Shown in pieces: positions 18,324 to 26,011 of a DNA stretch of 32,765 nucleotides. The notes beneath the pieces are model-generated. The model saw only the letters and a list, made by a program, of their open reading frames with translations. It did not search any database and was not told the origin of the DNA. This DNA is from an uncultured Gemmiger sp. Lineage in GTDB: Bacteria > Bacillota > Clostridia > Oscillospirales > Ruminococcaceae. The stretch spans positions 1 to 32,765 of the forward strand of contig CALXIA010000025.1 in assembly GCA_944388245.1 (NCBI GenBank), given 5' to 3'. Every line of letters starts with the position of its first letter. The first letter of the stretch is position 1. The translations under genes were made by a program, and so were the position numbers.

Positions 18324-20588
18324 TCACAGATCGCCGTCCGCATTAAAATCCAGTGTGACCGCGGCCCGGGCGGGCAGGCCTTCCTCCCCGTAACGGGCGA
18401 GGACGGCGCGCATCAGGGCGCGGAAGTCGTGGGTGTTGCGGCATTTGATGGTCAGCTTGAACCGGTACAGGTCCTTGACCATAGCCACATTCATGGGCGC
18501 CGGACCCAGCACCCGCAGCGGCATCCGGGGCCAGTCCCGCCGGGCCAATTCGGCCAGGATGGCGGAAAAGCGGGCGGCAGCGGCCAGTGCCGGACCTTCT
18601 TTTTCCCCGGAAAAGCCCACCATACACAGATCGCAGAAGGGCGGGTACAGGCAGATCTGCCGGAATCCGATCTCCTCTTCAAAAAACGCTTCATAATCCT
18701 GCCGGGCCGCCAGCTGCAGCACCGGATGCCCGGGGCTGAGCGTCTGGATGATGGCCCGGCCGGGATACTCGGCCCGGCCGCCCCGCCCCACCACCTGGGT
18801 GATCAGGCTGAACACCGTTTCATAGGACCGGTATCCCTGGCTGAAGAGCAGCGAGTCGATGCCCAGCACCCCCACCAGGGTGACCTTTTCAAAATCCAGA
18901 CCTTTGGCCACCATCTGGGTGCCCAGCAGGATGTCGTATTCGCCGCGGGCAAAGCGGGCCAGTAGCTGTTTGTGGGCGTTTTTGCGGCTGGTGGAATCCT
19001 GGTCCATCCGCAACACACGGGCCTCGGGAAACAGGTTGGCCAGTTCCTCCTCCACCCGCTGGGTACCGAACCCGGTATACAGCAGCTTCCCGCCGCACTG
19101 GGGGCAGACGGTGGGGGCCGGTTTCAGCGTTTTGCCGCAGTAATGGCAGAGCATCTGCCCCTGGGCCTTGTGATAGACCATCGGCACGCTGCAGGAGGTA
19201 CACTTGAGGGCGGCCCCGCAGTCCTGACACAGGGCCACGGTGCGGTATCCCCGGCGGTTGAGCAGCAGGATGGTCTGCTGGCCGTTTGCCAGATTTTCCC
19301 GGATCGCGTCGGCCAGCGGCTGGCTGATGTCCTCCGGGTTCCCGGCGGCTACCTCCGCCCGCATATCCACGATCTGCACCGGCGGCAGCGGCTGGCCGGC
19401 GTATCGATGGGTAAGCCGCACCAGCTGATAGCGGTCCTGCCGGGCGGCCCGGTAATAACTCTCTATGGAGGGGGTGGCGCTGGCCAGCAGCAACAGCGCG
19501 CCGCTGTCCGCCGCCCGCAGCCGGGCCACGTCCCGGGCGTCAAACCGGGGGCTGGATTCCGAGCGATAGGTGTGTTCCTGTTCCTCGTCGATGATGAGAA
19601 GCCCCAGATTTTGCAGCGGCGCAAAGACGGCGCTGCGGGTCCCCACCACGATCTGTGCTCCCCCCTGCTGGATCATCCGCCACTGAAGCAGCCGTTCGGT
19701 ATGGTTGAGGGCGGAGTGCTGCACCGCCACCCGGCTGCCGAAGTTCTCCTTCAGCCGGCGGATCATCTGGGGGGTCAGGCTGATCTCCGGCACCAGCACC
19801 AGAGCGGTGCGCCCCAGCACCAGCGCATGCCGGATCAGTTCCAGAAACACCAGCGTCTTGCCGCTGCCGGTGACGCCATACAGCAGAGCCGCGTGGGGCT
19901 TTTTGGCCTCCAGCGCGGGCAGCAGCGCCTCCAGGGCGGCCTGCTGCTCATCGGTAAGGGTGATCTTCTCGTCGGTGAGCGGGATGTGGGCGTACAGGTC
20001 CAGGGTCTTGTCCACCTGCTCTTTGGCCAGCATCCCTTTTTTCACCAGGTTGTCCGCCACGGCGGCGGACACGCCGCCCTGCTGCAGTTCTTCCCCGGTC
20101 AGCGGGCCGTCCCGCAGCAGCTGCATGGCCAGGATCTGGGTGGGGGTGGGACGGGGCTTTTCCGGCAGCGGCGCCAACAGCCGATACTGGGGCTGGGTGT
20201 GGCGTACCAGCTGCTTTTGCAGCACCGGGCGGCCGTCCTGGAATGCGGGACGGTACTGGGCCCCGTAGGGAATGACCGTTTTCACCGCCTCGTACCAGGT
20301 ACAGAAGGTGCGCTCATGCAGAAACTCCACCAGGCGAAGCAGATCGGGGGTCAGGCAGGCGCTTTCCGGCGCGGCGTCGTACAACGGCTTGATTCGGGCG
20401 GAGAGTTCCTCGCTCTCCCCCTCTGCCAGCACCACCGCCATCCGGGGTTTATCCCCTCGGCCGAACGGCACCAGCACCATCCCGCCTACCGGCACCCGGC
20501 CTTCCAGTTCCGGCGGGACCCGGTAGGTATACAGTTTATCAAAATGAAGGGTGGCGTTGTTCACCGCCACTTGCACGGTATGCGGCAA
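18324..20588 (-). CDS. priA: Primosomal protein N' (replication restart helicase)
   Basis: PriA reloads the replisome at stalled forks. The 754-residue protein has the N-terminal 3'-DNA-binding region (1-110), Walker A GVTGSGKT (238-245) and motif II DEEQEHTY (334-341), with Gln where many PriA proteins have His. Eight zinc-binding cysteines are visible (454, 457, 463, 466, 481, 484, 495, 498), followed by helicase motifs including VTLVGVLGIDSLLF and QVVGRGGR. The start MPHTVQVAVNN is the expected beginning. It lies 27 bases after gmk. In Bacillus, rpoZ and coaBC occupy this junction, but there is no room for them here. Confidence 0.96.
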   Translation of the reverse strand: MPHTVQVAVNNATLHFDKLYTYRVPPELEGRVPVGGMVLVPFGRGDKPRMAVVLAEGESEELSARIKPLYDAAPESACLTPDLLRLVEFLHERTFCTWYEAVKTVIPYGAQYRPAFQDGRPVLQKQLVRHTQPQYRLLAPLPEKPRPTPTQILAMQLLRDGPLTGEELQQGGVSAAVADNLVKKGMLAKEQVDKTLDLYAHIPLTDEKITLTDEQQAALEALLPALEAKKPHAALLYGVTGSGKTLVFLELIRHALVLGRTALVLVPEISLTPQMIRRLKENFGSRVAVQHSALNHTERLLQWRMIQQGGAQIVVGTRSAVFAPLQNLGLLIIDEEQEHTYRSESSPRFDARDVARLRAADSGALLLLASATPSIESYYRAARQDRYQLVRLTHRYAGQPLPPVQIVDMRAEVAAGNPEDISQPLADAIRENLANGQQTILLLNRRGYRTVALCQDCGAALKCTSCSVPMVYHKAQGQMLCHYCGKTLKPAPTVCPQCGGKLLYTGFGTQRVEEELANLFPEARVLRMDQDSTSRKNAHKQLLARFARGEYDILLGTQMVAKGLDFEKVTLVGVLGIDSLLFSQGYRSYETVFSLITQVVGRGGRAEYPGRAIIQTLSPGHPVLQLAARQDYEAFFEEEIGFRQICLYPPFCDLCMVGFSGEKEGPALAAAARFSAILAELARRDWPRMPLRVLGPAPMNVAMVKDLYRFKLTIKCRNTHDFRALMRAVLARYGEEGLPARAAVTLDFNADGDL

Positions 20589-20615
20589 TCGCTGCCCCTT
20601 TCCGGGCTGATCGGG

Positions 20616-21182
20616 TCAGCCCTCTTGTCTTGCCCGGATGATCTCGTACAACTGCCGGGCGCAGTCATCCACCTCCCGGTTGACGACGGTGGCGGTGTAC
20701 TGATCCGCCAGGGCCAGTTCCTCCCGGGCGCGGGCCAGCCGGCCCTGAATGGCTTCCTCGCTCTCGGTGCCGCGGCCCCGCAGACGATGCTCCAGTTCTT
20801 CCAGGCTGGGAGGCGCCACAAAAATGGTGGTGGCCTCCGGGTACAGGCGGCGGATGTTACCCGCGCCCTCCACCTCGATCACCAGCACCACCGTGATGCC
20901 CTGCTCAATGCGCCGGTCCACCTCGGACTTGGGGGTGCCGTAGTAGTTGCCGCAATAGCAGGTGTGTTCCAGAATCTCCCCGGCGGCCAGTTTCTGCTCA
21001 AACTGTTCCCGGGTCATATAATAGTAGTTTACCCCTTCCGCCTCGCCGGGGCGCATGGCCCGGCTGGTGGCGGAAACCGAGACCTCAATCTCGGGATGCA
21101 GCTGCCGCAGACGGTTGACGACTGTATCCTTGCCGGAGCCGGAGGGCCCGGACACAACCACCAGATATCGGTCCTTATTCAT
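20616..21182 (-). CDS. gmk: Guanylate kinase
   Basis: It phosphorylates GMP to GDP in the cytosol. The P-loop is [10 protein letters not shown] (11-20), and [17 protein letters not shown] contains the GMP-binding region. The 188-residue length is close to the usual 190-210. A longer frame begins at 21212, but the ATG at 21182 is preferred: [12 protein letters not shown] is the normal N-terminus and GAGGAG lies 8 bases before it. The chosen start overlaps the end of remA by 8 bases. Confidence 0.95.
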   Translation of the reverse strand: MNKDRYLVVVSGPSGSGKDTVVNRLRQLHPEIEVSVSATSRAMRPGEAEGVNYYYMTREQFEQKLAAGEILEHTCYCGNYYGTPKSEVDRRIEQGITVVLVIEVEGAGNIRRLYPEATTIFVAPPSLEELEHRLRGRGTESEEAIQGRLARAREELALADQYTATVVNREVDDCARQLYEIIRARQEG

Positions 21183-21450
21183 CTTCCAACTCCTCGTCCA
21201 GGCCTTCCTCATTGTCGTTGTCGTTCAGGCGGTTGGCCACCGTTTCAGGCTGCACCGCCGACAGGATCACATGGTCGGAATCCATGATAATCACCGCGCG
21301 GGTGCGGCGGCCGTAGGTGGCGTCGATCAAAGCGCCTTTGTCCCGGGCTTCCTGCACAATGCGCTTGATGGGGGCGGACTCAGGGCTCACGATAGCGATC
21401 AGCCGGTTGGCGCTGACCATGTTCCCGAATCCTATATTGATAAGTTTCAT
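21175..21450 (-). CDS. remA: RemA-like DUF370 regulatory protein
   Basis: A 91-residue member of the DUF370 family (RemA/YlzA). In Bacillus subtilis RemA is a DNA-binding activator of biofilm matrix and osmoprotection genes. The start [20 protein letters not shown] and the central [20 protein letters not shown] are the highly conserved parts. The acidic tail ([16 protein letters not shown]) is less usual. The position between yicC and gmk is the same as in Bacillus. The target in this organism is unknown. Confidence 0.93.
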   Translation of the reverse strand: MKLINIGFGNMVSANRLIAIVSPESAPIKRIVQEARDKGALIDATYGRRTRAVIIMDSDHVILSAVQPETVANRLNDNDNEEGLDEELEDE

Positions 21451-21465
21451 GATAGCTCCCCTTTA

Positions 21466-22344
21466 TTATTCAATGTTCTGAACCTGCTCGCGGATCTTTT
21501 CGATCTCGGCTTTCATCTCCACCACCAGCCGGGTGATCTCCAGATCCTGGCACTTGGAGCCGATGGTGTTGGTCTCCCGGTTCAGTTCCTGGGTGAGGAA
21601 ATCCAGCTTGCGGCCCACAGCGCCCGGCGCAGCCAGAATCTGCCGATACTGCTGGATATGGCTGCGCAGCCGCACCGTTTCCTCGTCCACAGCGGTCTTG
21701 TCCGCAAAGATGGCCGCCTCGGTCAGGATGCGGGCCTCGTCGATGGAGCGGTCCTCCAGCAAGGGCTGCAGGCGGGCGTACAGGCGTTGGGTATAGGTTT
21801 CCACCCGGCCGGCACTGTCCTGTTCCACCAGCCCCACATCGGTTTCCAGAGTGTCCAGCCGGGACAGGATGTCCGCCTCCAGCTTGGCCCCTTCTGCCGT
21901 GCGCATGGCAAGGAAACTGTCCAGCGCCATGCGGCAAACGGTTTCCACATCGGCGGCCAGCTGTTCCTCGTCCACCTGGGCATGGCGGACCGCCAGCACG
22001 TCCGGGAATCGGGCCAGCATGCCGGCGCTGACATCGCAGGCCACGCCGCAGCCCTCCGAGATCTGCCGCAGAGCTTCCAGGTAGCTGCGGGCCAGCGGCA
22101 GGTCCGGCTGGACCTCCACATCGCTGACACCGATGGTCTGCAGCTGGAGACTCAGTTCCACCTTTCCCCGGCTGATGGAGCCGGACAGCAGTTTTTTCAG
22201 CCGGTCGTCCAGATACAGACAGGCCCGGGGAAGCCGGGAGGAATACTCAAAATACCGTGAATTGACGCTGCGGATCTCCACGGTCAGATCCCGCCCGTTG
22301 AGAACCGCCTTGCCCCGGCCATAGCCGGTCATGCTCAGCGCCAT
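21466..22344 (-). CDS. yicC: YicC/YloC-family endoribonuclease
   Basis: A 292-residue protein of the YicC family, shown in other bacteria to be an endoribonuclease affecting small-RNA or mRNA decay. The start MALSMTGYGRG is the family signature, and the C-terminal block with RETNTIGSKCQDLEI and VVEMKAEIEKIREQVQNIE is conserved. The ATG at 22344 is chosen over an upstream frame starting at 22485 because of this signature and AAAGGCGG before it; the extension would pass through the promoter. First gene of the long minus-strand cluster. Confidence 0.94.
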   Translation of the reverse strand: MALSMTGYGRGKAVLNGRDLTVEIRSVNSRYFEYSSRLPRACLYLDDRLKKLLSGSISRGKVELSLQLQTIGVSDVEVQPDLPLARSYLEALRQISEGCGVACDVSAGMLARFPDVLAVRHAQVDEEQLAADVETVCRMALDSFLAMRTAEGAKLEADILSRLDTLETDVGLVEQDSAGRVETYTQRLYARLQPLLEDRSIDEARILTEAAIFADKTAVDEETVRLRSHIQQYRQILAAPGAVGRKLDFLTQELNRETNTIGSKCQDLEITRLVVEMKAEIEKIREQVQNIE

Positions 22345-22423
22345 AGCACACCGCCTTTCTTGTGGTTGTTTGGCAAGGTATATCGCCCGGAGTTCAAAGC
22401 CCCCCCTGGATATACTCAGGGAT

Positions 22424-22452
22424 ATTTTACTCTTTTTGCCAGGGTTTTGCAA
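22424..22452 (-). promoter_or_regulatory. Main promoter of the yicC-to-spoVM cluster
   Basis: On the minus strand TTGCAA (22452-22447), a 17-base spacer and TAAAAT (22429-22424) match sigma-A boxes at 4/6 and 5/6. The leader is about 70 bases and begins with a small CCCTG...CAGGG hairpin. No other clear promoter was found until spoVM, so this probably drives the whole cluster. Confidence 0.65.
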
Positions 22453-22522
22453 GGCGCGTCGGGCGATCCGATCAAAAGGCCGCAAAATCTGTGCGCCTGT
22501 CAGAAAAGTGCCACTGGAAGTA

Positions 22523-22552
22523 TTGACAAAGTATTATCTGCTTTGCTATTGT
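22523..22552 (+). promoter_or_regulatory. Sigma-A-type promoter of the esterase gene
   Basis: A perfect TTGACA (22523-22528), an 18-base spacer and TATTGT (22547-22552). The 307-base space between yicC and the esterase gene holds this promoter and the divergent yicC promoter. Nothing else was recognised there. Confidence 0.6.
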
Positions 22553-22651
22553 AAAGTTATAAATATGATGCGGCCGTGTTCTTCTGCGCGGCTTTGCCCG
22601 CTACCGGGGACCCGGCGGCCGATCCTTGCGAGTTTTGGGGAGGTGCCTGTC

Positions 22652-23401
22652 ATGGAAGTGCGTTATTTTAAGGAACCCAGCCGGTTTTTGACCCGGGATC
22701 TGGAGTTCAAGGTATATGGACAAGGCGGCCAGCCTTGTATCGCGTTTCCCTGCGAAGGCGGGCGGTTCTACGATTTCGAGGACAATGGAATGGTGCAGGC
22801 GGTAGCGCCCTTTCTGGATGAAGGGCGTTTGCTTCTGATCACCGTGGACAGCATTGACCAGGAGAGTTGGAACGGGGGCGGGCCTGCCCGGCCCCGGATT
22901 GAGATGCAGGAGCGCTGGCACAACTATATCTGTGAGGAGATCGTGCCCCGGGCTCTGGATCTGGCCAACTGGAACGGCCGAGTGTTGACCGTTGGGTGCA
23001 GTCTGGGGGCGCTGCACGCGGTCAATTTGTATCTGCGCCGGCCCGACCTGGCGCGCGGCGCAATCGGCCTGTCCGGCATATACAGCGCCGGCTATTTCTT
23101 TGACGGCTATATGGACGATCTGGTCTACCGCAACAGCCCCATGGATTACATGGCCCACATGCCTGCTGATCATCCGTATATACCGATTCTGCGTGAACAG
23201 GGAAAACTGATCCTCTGCGCAGGACAAGGAGCCTTTGAACAGGACGCGCTGGCCAGCACGCAGGAATTGACCCATATTTTGCGGGAACTGGATGTGAACG
23301 TCTGGAAAGACGTCTGGGGGGCCGATGTTGTCCATGACTGGCCCTGGTGGCGCAAGCAATTCCCCTACTTTCTGCGCAACCTGCTGGATACCGGCAGTTA
23401 A
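22652..23401 (+). CDS. Putative esterase (alpha/beta hydrolase)
   Basis: A 249-residue soluble alpha/beta hydrolase of the bacterial putative-esterase group. The nucleophile elbow is GCSLGALHA near residues 115-123 (G-x-S-x-G), and a C-terminal VVHDWPWWRKQFPYF supplies the probable catalytic histidine. No signal peptide is visible, so it is cytosolic. An upstream extension of the frame is ignored because GGGGAGG directly precedes the ATG at 22652 and the extension crosses the promoter. It is a single-gene unit with its own promoter and terminator. The substrate is unknown; relatives act on short acyl esters or S-formylglutathione-like thioesters. Confidence 0.82.
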   Translation: MEVRYFKEPSRFLTRDLEFKVYGQGGQPCIAFPCEGGRFYDFEDNGMVQAVAPFLDEGRLLLITVDSIDQESWNGGGPARPRIEMQERWHNYICEEIVPRALDLANWNGRVLTVGCSLGALHAVNLYLRRPDLARGAIGLSGIYSAGYFFDGYMDDLVYRNSPMDYMAHMPADHPYIPILREQGKLILCAGQGAFEQDALASTQELTHILRELDVNVWKDVWGADVVHDWPWWRKQFPYFLRNLLDTGS

Positions 23402-23403
23402 AG

Positions 23404-23438
23404 AAAGCCCGTCCGCGCGTTTCGCGCGGGCGGGCTTT
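23404..23438 (+). terminator. Intrinsic terminator after the esterase gene
   Basis: A 16-bp stem AAAGCCCGTCCGCGCG / CGCGCGGGCGGGCTTT (one wobble pair) with a TTT loop directly after the stop codon. The T-run on the 3' side is short. Confidence 0.88.
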
Positions 23439-23456
23439 GCTCTTTGCGGTCAGGTG

Positions 23457-23465
23457 TGGTATACT
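23457..23465 (+). promoter_or_regulatory. Extended -10 promoter of nadE
   Basis: TGGTATACT is an extended -10 element (TG-n-TATACT). The -35 region around 23437-23442 is weak. It gives a leader of about 58 bases. Confidence 0.55.
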
Positions 23466-23529
23466 GACAGGGATAACCTCACACCTCCGCGTTGTTTGCG
23501 CGGAATCCAGACAGACAGGTGGAAACGAT

Positions 23530-25452
23530 ATGCGATATGGTTTTATCCGGGCGGCGGCGTCGTCCCCCGCTCTGCGTGTGGCGGATTGCGATTTTAACGC
23601 AGAGAATTTGATCAAGGCGCTCCGGCAGGCCCACGAGCAAGGGGTGCAGCTGCTCTGCACACCGGAACTTGGGATCACCGGCTATACCTGCAGCGACCTG
23701 TTTTTTCAGGATACGCTGCTGCGGGGTGCCAAGAAAGCGCTGCTTCGGATCGTGCAGGCCAGCACCGGGCTGGACCCGGTGCTGCTGGTGGGGCTGCCTC
23801 TGGCGGTAAACCAAAAACTGTACAATTGCGCGGCGGTGGTGCATGACGGCAGGCTGCTGGGGTTTGTCCCGAAAAGCCATCTGCCCAATTATGCCGAGTT
23901 CTATGAGCGGCGCCAGTTTACCCCCGCGCCGGCGGAGACCTTTCCGGTGGATTTTGACGGCCAGCCGGTCCCCTTTGGCACCCGGCTGTTGTTCCGCTGC
24001 CGGCAGCTGCCGGAGTTCTGTTTCGGGGTGGAGATCTGCGAGGATCTGTGGGCGCCGCTGCCCCCCAGTGTGGAACACGCGCTGGCGGGCGCTACCGTGA
24101 TCGCCAACCTGTCGGCCAGCAATGAGACGGTGGGAAAGGCCGACTACCGGCAGCGGCTGGTGGCCGGGCAATCCGCCCGGTTGCTCTGCGGGTATCTGTA
24201 CGCCGACGCCGGGTGGGGAGAATCCAGCACTGATCTGGTGTTCGCCGCCCACAACCTGATCGCGGAAAACGGGGCTCTGCTGGCGGAAAGCCCGCCGTTC
24301 GGCACCGGGTATGCCGCCACCGAATTGGATGTACAGCGGCTGGAGGCCGAACGGCAGCGAAACACCTCCTTCGCCCCGGCAGGAAGAGAGCGGTATCAGG
24401 AAATTCTTTTTGATATGGAGTTGCGGGATATTTCCCTCACCCGCCCGGTAAATCCCGCTCCGTTTGTGCCCGCCGATGAAACACGGCGCGCCGAGCGGTG
24501 CGAACTGATCCTGAACATTCAAAGCCATGGTCTTGCCAAACGGCTGGATCACGCTCACGCCCGTTGCGCCGTGATCGGCATTTCCGGCGGGCTGGACAGC
24601 TGCCTGGCCTTGCTAGTGGCGGTGCGGGCCTTTCGCCTGCTGGGCCGCGACCCGAAAGGCGTACTGGCGGTGACCATGCCCTGTTTCGGCACCACAAAAC
24701 GGACCCGTGCGAACGCGGAGACCCTCTGCCGGGAGTTGGGGGTCAGTTTCCGGGAGATCAATATTGCGGCCACGGTGCGCAGCCATTTTGCCGATATCGG
24801 CCATTCCGAGGATTCACTGGATGTGACCTACGAGAACGGACAGGCCCGGGTGCGCACGCTGGAACTGATGGATCTGGCAAACCAGCAGGGCGGCCTGGTC
24901 ATCGGCACCGGCGATCTGAGCGAACTGGCGCTGGGCTGGGCCACTTACAACGGCGATCACATGAGTATGTACGGGGTGAACGCCGGTATCCCGAAAACAC
25001 TGGTGCGGCATATCGTGGCCTATGAGGCGTCCCAGGCGGCCAGCCCGGAACTGCGCCGGGTGCTGCTGGATATTCTGGACACGCCGGTCAGCCCGGAGCT
25101 GCTGCCGGCGGATCCGAACGGTCAGATTGCCCAGCAGACCGAGCAGCTGGTGGGGCCCTATGAACTGCACGATTTCTATCTCTACCATGTGCTGCGGTTC
25201 GGCTTTGGTCCCGCGAAAATCCTGCATCTGGCCAAATCCGCCTTTGCCGGCCGCTACGATGACGCAGTGTTACTGCACTGGCTGGAGAATTTCTATCGTC
25301 GGTTCTTTGTGCAGCAGTTCAAGCGCAGCTGCTTGCCGGACGGCCCCAAGGTGGGATCGGCTGCCCTTTCCCCCCGTGGAGACTGGCGGATGCCCAGCGA
25401 CGCTTGCAGCACATTGTGGCTGGCGGAACTGGAACAGATCAAACAGCAATAA
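23530..25452 (+). CDS. nadE: Glutamine-dependent NAD synthetase
   Basis: It makes NAD from deamido-NAD with ammonia released from glutamine. The N-terminal nitrilase-type glutaminase has the full triad: E46 in TPELGITGY, K115 in FVPKSHLPNY and C170 in VEICEDLW. The synthetase domain has the pyrophosphatase loop SGGLDS (352-357). The 640-residue length is the normal two-domain form. The frame is open upstream to 23347. The ATG at 23530 is chosen because MRYGFIRAA is the usual start, it is preceded by AGGTGG, and the extension would span the terminator and promoter. Confidence 0.96.
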   Translation: MRYGFIRAAASSPALRVADCDFNAENLIKALRQAHEQGVQLLCTPELGITGYTCSDLFFQDTLLRGAKKALLRIVQASTGLDPVLLVGLPLAVNQKLYNCAAVVHDGRLLGFVPKSHLPNYAEFYERRQFTPAPAETFPVDFDGQPVPFGTRLLFRCRQLPEFCFGVEICEDLWAPLPPSVEHALAGATVIANLSASNETVGKADYRQRLVAGQSARLLCGYLYADAGWGESSTDLVFAAHNLIAENGALLAESPPFGTGYAATELDVQRLEAERQRNTSFAPAGRERYQEILFDMELRDISLTRPVNPAPFVPADETRRAERCELILNIQSHGLAKRLDHAHARCAVIGISGGLDSCLALLVAVRAFRLLGRDPKGVLAVTMPCFGTTKRTRANAETLCRELGVSFREINIAATVRSHFADIGHSEDSLDVTYENGQARVRTLELMDLANQQGGLVIGTGDLSELALGWATYNGDHMSMYGVNAGIPKTLVRHIVAYEASQAASPELRRVLLDILDTPVSPELLPADPNGQIAQQTEQLVGPYELHDFYLYHVLRFGFGPAKILHLAKSAFAGRYDDAVLLHWLENFYRRFFVQQFKRSCLPDGPKVGSAALSPRGDWRMPSDACSTLWLAELEQIKQQ

Positions 25453-25464
25453 TACGCCTATCTG

Positions 25465-25509
25465 CCGGGTACAGAGTTACGCATTGCCTCTGTACCCGGT
25501 GTTTTTCTA
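25465..25509 (+). terminator. Intrinsic terminator after nadE
   Basis: CCGGGTACAGAG and CTCTGTACCCGG form a perfect 12-bp stem with an 11-base loop, followed by TGTTTTTCT. Confidence 0.93.
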
Positions 25510-25519
25510 CCCGTATACG

Positions 25520-25539
25520 GAACACGCGGAACCGTGTTC
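25520..25539. repeat. Perfect 7-bp inverted repeat upstream of the blaI-type promoter
   Basis: GAACACG-CGGAAC-CGTGTTC lies between the nadE terminator and the next promoter, 20 bases before its -35 box. It could be an operator or a relic stem-loop. No T-tract follows. Confidence 0.5.
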
Positions 25540-25558
25540 ATTATTCGCTCTGAATGGG

Positions 25559-25588
25559 TTGACGTTTGTTTACCTGTTTTCGTATACT
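25559..25588 (+). promoter_or_regulatory. Sigma-A-type promoter of the BlaI-type/M56 operon
   Basis: TTGACG (25559-25564), an 18-base spacer and TATACT (25583-25588). The spacer and the region after the start carry inverted repeats that could bind the repressor encoded next door. Confidence 0.7.
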
Positions 25589-25615
25589 ATAGTTGCAGGT
25601 AGTCAACTGTTTACC
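25571..25615. promoter_or_regulatory. Candidate operator of the BlaI-type repressor
   Basis: TACCTG (25571-25576) and CAGGTA (25596-25601) form an inverted repeat flanking the -10 box. A second partly symmetric 18-mer with GGTAnnCAnnTGnnTACC symmetry covers 25598-25615. TGTTTACC also occurs twice as a direct repeat (25567 and 25609). Known BlaI/MecI/CopY sites are short dyads of the TACAnnTGTA kind, so the arrangement fits autoregulation, but the exact site is inferred. Confidence 0.45.
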
Positions 25616-25630
25616 ATTGGGGGGAAGTTT

Positions 25631-26011
25631 ATGAAAGCATTGCGATTGTCCGACAGCGAATGGACCTTAATGAATGTGTTGTGGGAACACGCCCCCTGCA
25701 CCATCACCCAATTGGTGGCCTTACTTCAGGGGGAGACCGGCTGGACCAAGCATACCGTGATCACCATGCTCTCCCGCCTGGGCGCCAAGGGGGCGGTGTG
25801 GTACGAGGAAGGAGAGCGCGCCAAGCGGTTTTATCCCACTATTGACCGGGCCGATACCCAGCGCCAGGAGACCCGCAGCTTCCTCTCCCGCCTGTATGGA
25901 GGGAGTTTGAAGCTCATGGTCAATACCCTGGTGGGGGATGATCGGCTCTCCGAGGAGGACCTGGCCGCCCTGGACGCCATTCTGAAAAAAGCAGAGGAGG
26001 AACAGCCATGA
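25631..26011 (+). CDS. BlaI/MecI/CopY-family transcriptional repressor
   Basis: A 126-residue winged-helix repressor. LSDSEWTLMNVLWEHAPCTITQ and the recognition-helix region WTKHTVITMLSRLGAKGAV are the family hallmarks. The C-terminal half is the usual helical dimerisation part, cut by the partner protease in characterised systems. The ATG at 25631 follows GGGGGGAAG; a longer frame upstream crosses the promoter and is rejected. Its stop overlaps the M56 peptidase start by four bases (ATGA), so the two form a two-component sensor/repressor unit. It need not concern beta-lactams: no beta-lactamase or penicillin-binding protein gene lies nearby. Confidence 0.92.
   Translation: MKALRLSDSEWTLMNVLWEHAPCTITQLVALLQGETGWTKHTVITMLSRLGAKGAVWYEEGERAKRFYPTIDRADTQRQETRSFLSRLYGGSLKLMVNTLVGDDRLSEEDLAALDAILKKAEEEQP

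Noticed and set aside
20561-20821. Possible rpoZ or other small gene at the gmk-priA junction
   Set aside because: The frame overlaps gmk and the priA start and its translation is a Trp/Arg/Pro-rich shadow with no omega-subunit motif.
18972-21287. Very long open frame on the plus strand opposite priA and gmk
   Set aside because: It lies antisense to two genes with clear motifs, has a low-complexity His/Gln/Gly-rich translation and no family features. High GC makes such frames common.
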